In this document: positions 36,858 through 44,877 of the stretch, piece by piece
Numbering within the stretch: the first letter of the stretch is position 1
Layout: every line of letters begins with the position of its first letter
Assembly: GCF_019803445.1 (NCBI RefSeq)
Contig: NZ_CP081844.1
Coordinates: 1,562,501-1,626,500 of the forward strand
Source: Caenibius sp. WL
GTDB taxonomy: Bacteria; Pseudomonadota; Alphaproteobacteria; Sphingomonadales; Sphingomonadaceae
DNA length: 64,000 nt
Direction: 5' to 3'
Notes under the pieces: model-generated
Told to the model about the DNA's origin: nothing
The model's database searches: none
Seen by the model: only the letters and a program-made list of their open reading frames with translations
Translations under genes and position numbers: made by a program

Positions 36858-37485
36858 GGCTTTGCATCTCCGCGATCAGGGCGTTGTCGATGGCCTTGCC
36901 CGCCTGATAGGCCGGGCGGGCTCGGCAGCGTTCGGCATAGGCGGTGAAGGCGTCGCGTGCGGGGAGAGAGCCGAACGTCAGCCCCCAATCGATATGGCTG
37001 CCGACATAGACATCGGCCATGGTGAAGCGTTCCCCGCACACATAAGCGTTGGCCTGCAAATGGTTTTCGAGCGTGCCGACCGTCCGTTCGAAACTGCCGA
37101 ACCCGGCCATGATCTGCTGGCGCGCATCCTGCGGTTCGAAACCGAGCTGCCTGGCCAGAACCGCCGTTTCCAGCGGCCCGGCGGCAAAATACATCCAGCG
37201 CAGATAAGGCGCGCGTTCCGCCTCGCGCGGGAGCAAGTCCTTGTCCGGGTGGGCGAGCGCGAGATAGGCGCAGATCGCGGCGCATTCGGTCACCACCTGA
37301 TCGCCATAGGGGGCATGGTGGATCACCGTGGGCACTTTGCCCATCGGATTGGCGGCGAGGAAAGCGGCGGGCTTGTCCTGCCAGTCGACGATCACCGCTT
37401 CGTAATCCGCGCCCGCTTCGTGCAGCGCCCAGCGGGCGATCTGCCCGCGCGACATCGGGTTGGTGTAGAACGTGTAATCAGCCAT
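36850..37485 (-). CDS. Glutathione S-transferase family protein
   Basis: A 211-residue GST. The N-terminal domain reads YTFYTNPMSRGQIARWAL, with NPMGKVPTVIHH containing the cis-Pro and VTECAAICAYLA the glutathione site. The C-terminal helical domain contains FTMADVYVGSHIDWGL. The Ser after NPM is a candidate catalytic residue. ATG 37485 has AGGGG eight bases upstream. The two-base gap to the VOC gene upstream suggests tight coupling. Confidence 0.92.
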   Translation of the reverse strand: MADYTFYTNPMSRGQIARWALHEAGADYEAVIVDWQDKPAAFLAANPMGKVPTVIHHAPYGDQVVTECAAICAYLALAHPDKDLLPREAERAPYLRWMYFAAGPLETAVLARQLGFEPQDARQQIMAGFGSFERTVGTLENHLQANAYVCGERFTMADVYVGSHIDWGLTFGSLPARDAFTAYAERCRARPAYQAGKAIDNALIAEMQSHA

Positions 37486-37487
37486 GG

Positions 37488-38288
37488 TCATATCCCCTGC
37501 GTGCTGACGAGGCCGAACGCCGCGTCTTGCGGATCGCGCCCGACGATGATCCATTCGCCGCTCGGTACTTCGTGCGGGCCCATCAGAACCGCGCCGCCGC
37601 CCGCTTCGACCCCGGCTTTGGCTTCGGCAATGGCGGGGACGCGGAAATAGGGCAGCCACCCGGCCGGGGCGGCGGGATCGGGGCGCTGCATCATCGCGCC
37701 GAGCCGTTGCCCGCCGTGGTCGATGAAGCAGTAATCGCCGAGATCGCCCATCGGCATCGCTTCGTTGAACGCGAAACCGAAATGCCGGGCATAGAATGCT
37801 TTCGACCCGGCGAGATCGGGGCTGGCCAATTCGTTCCAGGCGACGCGTTGCGGCGCGGTGGGGGAAAAGACGTCGCTGGTGGCGTCGGGATTATCCGCCG
37901 GGGCGCGCGGGGTCATCACATAGATCGGCACGCCCTGAGGATCGGTCAGCATGGCGATCACGCCGACCCCGATATCGGTGGGCGGCATCATCACCTGCCC
38001 GCCGTCCTTGCCGATGCTGGCCACCGCCGCATCGATATCGGTGACGTAGAGATAGGGCAGCCAGCAGGGATGGGCGCCCGCATCGCACATCTGCGCGGTC
38101 AATTGCAGCACGCCGCCGTTGGCGCCGCCATCGCTGCGGATGATGTGGCGGTAATCGGGGCCTGCGGGATCGGGTGCGGGGTCTTTCACCACGTCCCACC
38201 CGATGATCGCGCCATAGAAGGCCCCGGCCGCATCGGCATCGGTGGTCATCAGTTCGTACCAGATGAAGCCGCCCGGCGGATTGCCCAT
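37488..38288 (-). CDS. Two-domain VOC family protein
   Basis: A 266-residue protein with two glyoxalase-like halves. The first (about 1-125) opens GGFIWYELMTTDADAAGAFY and ends with DPQGVPIYVMTP. The second (about 140-266) opens VAWNELASPDLAGSKAFYAR and ends GRDPQDAAFGLVS. The layout resembles the mycobacterial CFP30B-type proteins. Substrate unknown. It sits three bases after the tandem DUF1428 gene and two bases before the GST. Confidence 0.9.
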   Translation of the reverse strand: MGNPPGGFIWYELMTTDADAAGAFYGAIIGWDVVKDPAPDPAGPDYRHIIRSDGGANGGVLQLTAQMCDAGAHPCWLPYLYVTDIDAAVASIGKDGGQVMMPPTDIGVGVIAMLTDPQGVPIYVMTPRAPADNPDATSDVFSPTAPQRVAWNELASPDLAGSKAFYARHFGFAFNEAMPMGDLGDYCFIDHGGQRLGAMMQRPDPAAPAGWLPYFRVPAIAEAKAGVEAGGGAVLMGPHEVPSGEWIIVGRDPQDAAFGLVSTQGI

Positions 38289-38291
38289 GGT

Positions 38292-39059
38292 TCAGGCTCC
38301 CACGCTTTGCCGGGTCAGTTCGACCACCGGCCGGAACCCGCCATAGACCATGCGCTTGCCGTCGAACGGCGGTTCCACGCCCGGATTCTGTTCCATGAAC
38401 TGTTTCATCCGTTCGTCCTGCATCATCTTCTCGTGCGAGGCGTCGCAGACTTCGCGCGATTGCCACTCGATGAGCGAGAAGACGACCACTTCGCCCGGCT
38501 CCGCCTTGACCGAGCGGAAGAAGTCGGTCTGCTTGCCGTGGGGCACGTCGTCCTGCCAGGCCTCGATCACCCGCGCGGCGCCATAGTCCTTCATGATATA
38601 CCACATTTCGAGCGCGGCTGTGCGATAGGCTTCCTTGTTGCCTTCGGGCACCGGCACGATGAAGCCCTGCACATAGGGATCGGCCACCGCCTTGCCTTCG
38701 TCGACCAGCGGGGTGAAACCGCCGTAGATCATCCGCATGCCGTCGAACGGCATCGGGTTCTTTTCCGGATCGAAGCGTTCGTCGGTTTTCGAAAGCTCTT
38801 CCATGCGGCTTTCGAGGGCGGTGTAGGTGGCCTTGTCGGGCCATTCGATCCAGCTGAACACGACCGATTCATCATCCTTGCAATCGACTGCGCCGAAGAA
38901 ATCGGTGGTGTGGCCTTTCTCGACATTGTCCTGCCAGCATTCGAGAATGCGGGTGGCCCCGTGCTCGATGAACAGCGGATCGGCGCTGCCGGCATGATCG
39001 ATGAACTTCTGCTTGTTCGCGGTCGGCACCGCGATCACGAAACCCTGAATATACGTCAT
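38292..39059 (-). CDS. Tandem DUF1428 protein
   Basis: A 255-residue protein made of two DUF1428 repeats. The first (about 3-120) runs from YIQGFVIAVPTANKQKF to MRMIYGGFTPLV. The second (about 128-248) runs from YVQGFIVPVPEGNKEAY to KRMVYGGFRPVV. Both halves share ECWQDNV/EAWQDDV, TDFF and a VFSWIEW/VFSLIEW strand, so it arose by duplication and fusion. Most members I know are single-domain of about 120 residues. Function unknown; it probably forms a dimeric alpha-beta barrel in one chain. AAGGAG precedes the start. Confidence 0.9.
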   Translation of the reverse strand: MTYIQGFVIAVPTANKQKFIDHAGSADPLFIEHGATRILECWQDNVEKGHTTDFFGAVDCKDDESVVFSWIEWPDKATYTALESRMEELSKTDERFDPEKNPMPFDGMRMIYGGFTPLVDEGKAVADPYVQGFIVPVPEGNKEAYRTAALEMWYIMKDYGAARVIEAWQDDVPHGKQTDFFRSVKAEPGEVVVFSLIEWQSREVCDASHEKMMQDERMKQFMEQNPGVEPPFDGKRMVYGGFRPVVELTRQSVGA

Positions 39060-39135
39060 GATCCATCTCCTTCACGAAAAGGGGCGCCGGTCCGCGGCTG
39101 GGGGAGGGATGGGGCGGACCGGCGCCCTGGCGCTT

Positions 39136-39813
39136 TCAGGCGGCCGCCGGTTGGGGCGTGTCCCTGAAAGCGTCGAGCTGTGCTGTCAGCGCCCGTTCGA
39201 ACGCGGGGCGCGAAAGGGCGCGGGCGAGGTAGGCGGCCAGATTGGCGCGGCCGGACACCAGATCGGTCTTGTCCGCTTCGCGCAGCACGGTGGCCATCGC
39301 GATATCGGCGATGCTGAATGGCCCGGCGAGCCATTCCCGCTCGCCCAGTGCGTCGGCCAGCCGGTCGAACCGCTGCCCGGCAAACGCCATCAGGCTCGGG
39401 CGGCGCAGTTCGGCCCATTCCTCACCCTTGGCGAAGATATCGATGGTCGACAGTTCGAAGATCAGCGGCTCCACACTGTTGAGCGCGGCGAACAGCCAGC
39501 TTATCGCCCGCTGGCGCGCCTGCGGATCGCGCGGCAGCAGCCGTTCGTCCTTCTCTCCCAGATGGAGCAGGATCGCCCCGCTTTCGAAGATTTCGAGGCC
39601 GTCTTCCTTCAGCACCGGCACCTGGCCCCAGGGCTGTTCGGCGTAATAGCCTTCGGGGCGCGGCCCGGCGGGGTTGATCAGCCGTTCGCTATAGGCAAGG
39701 CCGATTTCCTCGCAGGCCCAGCGCGGGCGCAAGTCCCGCACGAACCCGCGCGCGAAGCCGGGCACCCAGTCGAACGCGGTGATCTCGATGGCGGCATCGG
39801 GCTCTACAGGCAT
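39136..39813 (-). CDS. Glutathione S-transferase family protein
   Basis: A 225-residue GST of the class with ITAFDWVPGFARGFVRDLRP at the N-terminus, a GQVPVLKEDGLEIFESGAILLHLGE glutathione-binding segment and a helical domain containing WLAGPFSIADIAMATVLRE. Neither a Cys nor a classical Tyr is visible at the N-terminal active-site position, so it may be a Ser- or Arg-type or a binding protein. The start at 39813 has AAGGAA upstream. Confidence 0.9.
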   Translation of the reverse strand: MPVEPDAAIEITAFDWVPGFARGFVRDLRPRWACEEIGLAYSERLINPAGPRPEGYYAEQPWGQVPVLKEDGLEIFESGAILLHLGEKDERLLPRDPQARQRAISWLFAALNSVEPLIFELSTIDIFAKGEEWAELRRPSLMAFAGQRFDRLADALGEREWLAGPFSIADIAMATVLREADKTDLVSGRANLAAYLARALSRPAFERALTAQLDAFRDTPQPAAA

Positions 39814-39874
39814 GGCACGGTTCCTTTTCGTTCGCGGCGCCGGATGATGGCCGCGTGTTGCAGTGGTCTGGCGC

Positions 39875-40354
39875 TCAGGCGCTGCCGGGCTGGCCGCACA
39901 TCGCATCCTTGGCCGCGGCGCGCACTTCGTCCTCACTCAACGTCTGGAGCGTGTGGGCGATGGACCAGGAATGGCCGAACGGGTCGGCGATCTGGCCGTA
40001 ACGGTCGCCCCAGAACATGTCCTGCGCGGGCATGGTGACAGTGGCCCCGGCCGCTTCCGCCCGGGCGATGGCTTCATCGGCATTGGCGACGGCGAGATGC
40101 AGGATCACCGGCGTGCCGCCCAGCGCCTTGGGGCCGAGCGTGCCGAACTCCTTGCGTTCATCGGTCAGCATCACCATCGCGCCGTTGATGGTGAGCGCGG
40201 CATGCATGATCTTGCCGTCCTCCCCATCGAGACGCATCAGTTCCTGTGCACCGAACGCGTCCTTGTAGAAAGCGATCGCGTCCGCCGCGCCGTCGCACAC
40301 CAGATAGGGCGAAAGACCGGGAGCGGGGGCTGCGGGGCTTGCAGAGTCTGCCAT
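39875..40354 (-). CDS. VOC family protein (PhnB-like glyoxalase)
   Basis: A 159-residue protein. It reads GLSPYLVCDGAADAIAFYKD, LHLAVANADEAIARAEAAGA and FWGDRYGQIADPFGHSWSIA, the typical PhnB/glyoxalase pattern with DPFGHSW as the C-terminal metal-site block. The substrate is unknown. AGGAGAG lies before ATG 40354. It is the second gene transcribed in the cluster. Confidence 0.9.
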   Translation of the reverse strand: MADSASPAAPAPGLSPYLVCDGAADAIAFYKDAFGAQELMRLDGEDGKIMHAALTINGAMVMLTDERKEFGTLGPKALGGTPVILHLAVANADEAIARAEAAGATVTMPAQDMFWGDRYGQIADPFGHSWSIAHTLQTLSEDEVRAAAKDAMCGQPGSA

Positions 40355-40409
40355 GAATCTCTCCTCTCGTGTTTTCTTGTGTACCGCCCGTTTGCCGGGC
40401 GGGGCGGGT

Positions 40410-40841
40410 TCAGTCCGCGACTTCCGGCAGCTCGGCCTCACCTTCGGCAACGGCGGGGTCCATCCACATCGGTTCCCACACATGGCCATCGGGATCGGCG
40501 AACGCCCGGCTCATCATGAATCCATGATCCTGAGACGGATTCACATCCGCAATCCCGCCATGGGCCGCCGCGGTTTCGGTCAACCGGTTCACTTCCGCGC
40601 GATTTTCGCAATTGATGCACAACATGACTTCGCTGGCGTCGGCGGAGGGAATCGGGCGGGTGGTGAAGCTTTTCCACTTTTCGTGCGTCAGCAGCATGAC
40701 AACGATGGTGTCGGACCATTGCATGGCAGCGGCGGTATCGTCGGTGAAGCGCGGTTCGTTCACGAAGCCGAGCGCGGTGTAGAAAGCCTTGGCACGGGGC
40801 AGGTCCGTCACCGGCAGATTGACGAAAATCATTCGCGGCAT
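40410..40841 (-). CDS. VOC family protein, first gene of the detoxification-like cluster
   Basis: A 143-residue protein. It opens RMIFVNLPVTDLPRAKAFY and carries ALGFVNEPRFTD and SRAFADPDGHVWEPMWMD, the lactoylglutathione-lyase-like pattern. It is divergent from the HxlR regulator; the two starts are 79 bases apart and share the palindrome at 40903-40919. ATG 40841 is preferred because GAGGA lies upstream; ATG 40865 is possible. Confidence 0.9.
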   Translation of the reverse strand: MPRMIFVNLPVTDLPRAKAFYTALGFVNEPRFTDDTAAAMQWSDTIVVMLLTHEKWKSFTTRPIPSADASEVMLCINCENRAEVNRLTETAAAHGGIADVNPSQDHGFMMSRAFADPDGHVWEPMWMDPAVAEGEAELPEVAD

Positions 40842-40902
40842 GGCACGCGTTCCTCTCTCTTGCATATTGTCCGAATCACTGTTGCATCTCTCTGCGCCTA
40901 TG

Positions 40903-40919
40903 GGTTACTAATAGCAACC
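40903..40919. promoter_or_regulatory. 17-bp palindrome, candidate HxlR operator
   Basis: GGTTACTA-A-TAGCAACC is an 8-1-8 inverted repeat with a single mismatch, ending directly at the HxlR start codon and lying in the divergent promoter region. Autoregulation and control of the VOC/GST cluster are inferred. Confidence 0.6.
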
Positions 40920-41630
40920 ATGAAGTTACAAAAAGAAACTAAAGAGTCGGCAAAAGCGGAACGGGCGCATGGCGTGTGGTATGATGACGCCTGCGGCACT
41001 GCGTTTGCACTGGAGTTGATCGGCGAGCGTTGGTCGCTGCTGATCGTCAGGGAACTAATGCTTGGCGCGCGCCGTTTTTCCGACCTGCGCGCCAGCTTGC
41101 CCGGCATCAGCGCCAAAGTGTTGACCGACCGGCTGGAAGGGCTGGAAGCGGCCGGGGTGCTGCTGCGCCGCAAGCTGCCGCCGCCCGCCGCGGCGCAGGT
41201 CTATGAACTGACTGAATGGGGCTATCTCGCCGAACCGGCGATACAGGAACTTGGCCGTTGGGCGGCCCGTTCGCCTGCGCACGATCCGCGTCTGCCGCTG
41301 TCCCCGGTCTCGCTGATGCTCAGCCTGCGCACGATGATCGATCATGCCGCCGCGCGCGCCCTTGCCGCGACGATCGCTTTCGATGTGGGGGGCGAGCGGT
41401 TCCTTGCCCGCCTGGCCGGTGGCGAACTGGCCATCGCGCGCGCCGCCGATGGCGATCCCGCACCCGATTTCACTGTCACCACACCCGTGGCGCTGCCGTT
41501 CCTGCGAGTGGTTTACGGCAAGCAGCCGCTGGGCGAGGTGATGGCCGAAGGCGAACTGACCGTCACCGGCGACCGCGATCTGGCGGAACGGGTCTTCGCC
41601 CTGTTCGCTCTCCCGCCCAAATGCGGCTGA
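40920..41630 (+). CDS. HxlR family winged-helix transcriptional regulator
   Basis: A 236-residue regulator. Residues of about 20-115 form the HxlR winged helix: CGTAFALELIGERWSLLIVREL, then RFSDLRASLPGISAKVLTDRL (recognition helix) and YELTEWG. The extra C-terminal domain of about 110 residues, with PDFTVTTPVALPFLRVV and GELTVTGDRDLAERVF, is an SCP2-like ligand-binding domain found in some long HxlR proteins. HxlR members sense electrophiles or aromatics. Divergence from the VOC/GST cluster makes it the probable local regulator. Confidence 0.9.
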   Translation: MKLQKETKESAKAERAHGVWYDDACGTAFALELIGERWSLLIVRELMLGARRFSDLRASLPGISAKVLTDRLEGLEAAGVLLRRKLPPPAAAQVYELTEWGYLAEPAIQELGRWAARSPAHDPRLPLSPVSLMLSLRTMIDHAAARALAATIAFDVGGERFLARLAGGELAIARAADGDPAPDFTVTTPVALPFLRVVYGKQPLGEVMAEGELTVTGDRDLAERVFALFALPPKCG

Positions 41631-41695
41631 AAGGCCATTGATGTGGGCAAAGGTTGTTGCAGCGCATCGCGCGCGCGTCTAGGTCGATTCCCGCG

Positions 41696-42688
41696 ATGAA
41701 TGACATGACCGACAAAGCTTTCGAACATGGCGCCCGCACGGCGTTGCCCGCGCCCGATACGGAAATCAGCGTGCGCGATGTTTTTGGCATCGACATCGAT
41801 ATGACCGTGCCCGCTTTCTCCGTCGCGGACGAACGCGTGCCCGATCTCGATCCGAACTACGTGTTCGATCCCGATACCACGCTGGCGATTCTGGCGGGGT
41901 TCGCGTTCAACCGCCGCGTGATGGTGCAGGGCTACCACGGCACCGGCAAGTCGACTCACATCGAACAGGTCGCCGCGCGCCTCAAATGGCCGTGCATCCG
42001 CATCAACCTCGACGCGCATATCAGCCGGATCGACCTGATCGGCCGCGATGCCATCGTCCTGCGCGATGGCTTGCAAGTCACCGAATTCCGCGAAGGGCTG
42101 CTGCCCTGGGCGCTCCAGCACCCGGTGGCGCTGGTGTTCGACGAATACGATGCGGGCCGCCCCGACGTGATGTTCGTGATCCAGCGCGTGCTGGAAGCCG
42201 AAGGCAAGTTGACGCTGCTGGATCAGAACCGCGTGATCCGGCCCGATCCGAATTTCCGCCTGTTCGCCACGGCCAACACCGTGGGCCTCGGCGATACCAG
42301 CGGGCTTTACCATGGCACGCAGCAGATCAACCAGGGCCAGATGGACCGCTGGAATCTGGTCGTGGCGCTGAACTATCTCTCCGCCGAAACCGAACAGAAG
42401 ATTGTCCACGCCAAGAACCCGGACACCGATCCGGCGGTGATCGCGCAGATGGTGCGCGTGGCCGATCTGACCCGGCAGGGCTTCATCAACGGCGATATCT
42501 CCACGGTGATGAGCCCGCGCACGGTCATCACCTGGGCGCAGAACGCCGCGATTTTCAAGGATATCGGCTTCGCCTTCCGCCTCAGCTTCCTCAACAAGTG
42601 CGACGAAGCGGAACGGATGCTGGTGGCTGAATACTATCAGCGCGTGTTCGGCGCCGAATTGCCGGAAAGCGTCGTTTCCAAGGCCTAG
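41696..42688 (+). CDS. cobS: CobS-like AAA+ ATPase (cobaltochelatase subunit)
   Basis: A 330-residue AAA+ ATPase of the CobS/MoxR class. Near residue 74 it reads [13 protein letters not shown] (Walker A); Walker B is [10 protein letters not shown], and sensor-like [13 protein letters not shown] follows. The long CobS N-terminal motif (DFGIDIDM-type, [21 protein letters not shown]) separates it from ordinary MoxR. CobS with CobT and CobN inserts cobalt into the corrin ring. CobT normally follows directly but is absent; the next 170 bases are repeats. The protein itself looks intact. ATG 41696 has a weak ribosome site. Confidence 0.9.
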   Translation: MNDMTDKAFEHGARTALPAPDTEISVRDVFGIDIDMTVPAFSVADERVPDLDPNYVFDPDTTLAILAGFAFNRRVMVQGYHGTGKSTHIEQVAARLKWPCIRINLDAHISRIDLIGRDAIVLRDGLQVTEFREGLLPWALQHPVALVFDEYDAGRPDVMFVIQRVLEAEGKLTLLDQNRVIRPDPNFRLFATANTVGLGDTSGLYHGTQQINQGQMDRWNLVVALNYLSAETEQKIVHAKNPDTDPAVIAQMVRVADLTRQGFINGDISTVMSPRTVITWAQNAAIFKDIGFAFRLSFLNKCDEAERMLVAEYYQRVFGAELPESVVSKA

Positions 42689-42698
42689 GATCAAACAT

Positions 42699-42781
42699 CA
42701 TTGCGAGCAGCCGGAGGCTGCGCGGCAATCCAGGGCGTAATGTCGGCTGCTCTGGATTGCCTCGCCTGTCGGCTCGCAATG
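42699..42781. repeat. Long imperfect inverted repeat (CATTGCGAGC arms)
   Basis: CATTGCGAGC (42699-42708) pairs with GCTCGCAATG (42772-42781), and GCAATCCAG (725-733 of 42 kb) pairs with CTGGATTGC (752-760), giving a large branched hairpin. This type of element is dispersed in many alphaproteobacterial genomes. It follows cobS by 10 bases. Confidence 0.8.
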
Positions 42782-42812
42782 ACGGTTGCTTTCTTCATTC
42801 GCCATTTCCCAC

Positions 42813-42856
42813 GCTTCTCTCGTCATTCCCGCTTTCGCGGGAATGACGAGAGAAGC
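42813..42856. repeat. REP-like palindrome with 20-base arms
   Basis: A perfect 20-base inverted repeat (42813-42832 with 42837-42856) with a TTTC loop. The central part is identical to the 34291 and 36291 elements. It ends one base before the stop of the convergent oxidoreductase, so it may act as a two-way terminator. Confidence 0.9.
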
Positions 42857-42857
42857 T

Positions 42858-43970
42858 TCACCCATTCGGCACGATCAGCACTTTCTCGCCCGTTCGCATC
42901 TGGGCGTATTCCGCCACCACGGCGCGGTCGAGCATGTTCAGCAGCGGCACTTTGGCGGAATAGCCGCTGGCGAACGTGGTTTTCAGGCCGGCGACCACCC
43001 GTTCGCGCGCCTGGGCCATCCATTCGGGCGGGGCCTGCATCAGGAAATCGGTCAGGATGTAGCCGCCCAGTTCCCAGGTGAAGCCGAAATCGCGGGCGAA
43101 GCGGGTCGGCCCGCGATCCAGCATGCCGTAGATGTAAATCTTCTTGCGCGTGTGCGTGCCATAGGGATCGTAGGGCGCATCCAGCGCGGCGACTTCTTCC
43201 ATCGCGTTGAAAATGCGGCCCACCAGATCGCCTCCGCCGATGGCGTCGAACGCCAGCATCGCCCCGGTCGCGCGGATCGCGGCGACGAGCTGTTCGTGGA
43301 AATCGGGCGCGCTGGAATTGCACACATGCTCCGCCCCGATCCCGCGCAGCAGGGCAACGTGTTCCTCCTTCCGCACGATATTGACGAGGGGGACGCCATC
43401 CTCCTTGCAGATCTTCACCAGAATCTGCCCGAGATTGGATGCGGCGGCGGTGTGGATCAGGCCGGTGAAGCCCTGCTTGCGCATGGTTTCGACGAAAGTC
43501 AGCGCGGTGATCGGATTGACCACGCTCGACGCGCCGGTGGCCGCATCGACCCCATCGGGCAGGGCGAGGCAGGCGCGCGCATCGACCAGCCGGTATTCGC
43601 TGTACATTCCGCCTTGCAGGCAGGTGACGGTCTTGCCCAGCAGCGCCTGCGCTTCGGGCGCATCGCCCGCCGCGATCACCGTGCCCGCACCTTCATTGCC
43701 GCAAGGCATGGGATAGCCGATCCGCTTGAGGAACGGCGGCGGCGGTGCGCCCTCCATCCGGGCGACGATCCTGCCCGGCGTATAGTCGGCACCCGCAATA
43801 TCGAACGGCCCGAACATCACGCCGAGATCCGATGGATTGATCGGCGATGCCTCCACCCGCAGCAGCACTTCATGGCCGGTGGGGGCAGGCAGCGCCTGTT
43901 CCACGAATTCGACCGTCAGCGTGCCGTCGGCCGCATATGTCGAGGCAATCGCTTTTCCGGTAACGCTCAT
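42858..43970 (-). CDS. Zinc-independent medium-chain dehydrogenase/reductase
   Basis: A 370-residue MDR-family oxidoreductase. The GroES-like N-terminal domain has ALPAPTGHEVLLRVEASPINPSD in its opening, with YPMPCGNEGAGTVIAAG. The typical GHE zinc ligand set is replaced (GNEG), as in quinone-oxidoreductase-like enzymes. The coenzyme domain includes IHTAAASNLGQILVKICKEDG and FDAIGGGDLV. It probably reduces an activated double bond with NAD(P)H. It is convergent with cobS and upstream of truA in reverse order, with 27 bases between them. Confidence 0.88.
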   Translation of the reverse strand: MSVTGKAIASTYAADGTLTVEFVEQALPAPTGHEVLLRVEASPINPSDLGVMFGPFDIAGADYTPGRIVARMEGAPPPPFLKRIGYPMPCGNEGAGTVIAAGDAPEAQALLGKTVTCLQGGMYSEYRLVDARACLALPDGVDAATGASSVVNPITALTFVETMRKQGFTGLIHTAAASNLGQILVKICKEDGVPLVNIVRKEEHVALLRGIGAEHVCNSSAPDFHEQLVAAIRATGAMLAFDAIGGGDLVGRIFNAMEEVAALDAPYDPYGTHTRKKIYIYGMLDRGPTRFARDFGFTWELGGYILTDFLMQAPPEWMAQARERVVAGLKTTFASGYSAKVPLLNMLDRAVVAEYAQMRTGEKVLIVPNG

Positions 43971-43997
43971 CCTGTTCTCTCCCTTTTTCCTGTTGTG

Positions 43998-44744
43998 TTA
44001 TGCGTCGGGGTATCGGGCCGCGACGAAATAGAGCCCATCGGGCGGGGCATTGAGACCCAGCGCCTGCCGCTGCCGCGCGGCCAGCGCTTCGCCCACCTGT
44101 TCCTCGCGCCACTGGCCGAGCCCGACCAGCGCCAGCGTGCCGACCATGGAACGGACCTGATGATGCAGGAAGCTGCGCGCCGCCGCTTCGATCAGCACAT
44201 GCGCGCCTTCGCGGCGCACATCCAGCCGGTCCAGCGTCTTGACCGGATCGGCCGCCTGGCAATGGGCGGAACGGAATGTGGTGAAATCGTGCCGCCCGAC
44301 CAGCGCCTGCGCCGCGCGGTGCATCGCGTCCGCATCCAGCGGGCGAGCGAGATGCCAGGCACGCCCTTTCTCCAGCGTCAACGGTGCGCGGCGGTTGACG
44401 ATGCGATAAATGTAGCTGCGCCCGATGCAGGAAAAGCGGGCGTGCCAATCGTCCGCCACCGCTTCGCAGGCGATCACCGCGATGGGGGCAGGGCGCAGCA
44501 GCGCGTTCAGCGCCTCCATCAGGCGGAACGGGGTGATCGCCTTGGCGATATCGACATGGCTGCGCATGGCCAGCGCGTGGACGCCCGCATCGGTGCGCCC
44601 GGCCGAATGCATCCGCACCTCTTCGCCGGTGACGGCCAGCACCGCCTCCTCCACCGCTTGCTGGACGGACGGGCCATGCGCCTGCCGCTGCAAGCCCATG
44701 AAAGCGCCGCCATCGAATTCGAGCGTGAGAGCGAAGCGGGTCAT
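43998..44744 (-). CDS. truA: tRNA pseudouridine synthase A
   Basis: A 248-residue TruA, which forms pseudouridine at positions 38-40 of tRNA anticodon arms. The catalytic Asp is in [14 protein letters not shown]. Other blocks are [33 protein letters not shown] and [15 protein letters not shown]. The length is normal. It is 133 bases after fmt in the same direction, with an inverted repeat pair between. ATG 44744 is the start of the conserved N-terminus. Confidence 0.97.
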   Translation of the reverse strand: MTRFALTLEFDGGAFMGLQRQAHGPSVQQAVEEAVLAVTGEEVRMHSAGRTDAGVHALAMRSHVDIAKAITPFRLMEALNALLRPAPIAVIACEAVADDWHARFSCIGRSYIYRIVNRRAPLTLEKGRAWHLARPLDADAMHRAAQALVGRHDFTTFRSAHCQAADPVKTLDRLDVRREGAHVLIEAAARSFLHHQVRSMVGTLALVGLGQWREEQVGEALAARQRQALGLNAPPDGLYFVAARYPDA

Positions 44745-44758
44745 GGCTGGCGTGTGGG

Positions 44759-44864
44759 CTCCGACAAGCTCGCCCTGAGCGGAACTGGGTTCTTGGACGG
44801 GGCTGGTGCTGTGTTCGGTGCCGAAATTATCCGCAACATCCGCTCGTCCTGAGCCTGTCGAAGG
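44759..44864. repeat. Inverted pair of CCTGAGCG / TGTCGAAGG repeats
   Basis: The left copy (44759-44781) and right copy (44841-44864) are in opposite orientation with about 60 bases between. They belong to the same family as 27991-28097. They lie in the fmt-truA spacer. Confidence 0.7.
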
Positions 44865-44877
44865 AGGCACATTATCA

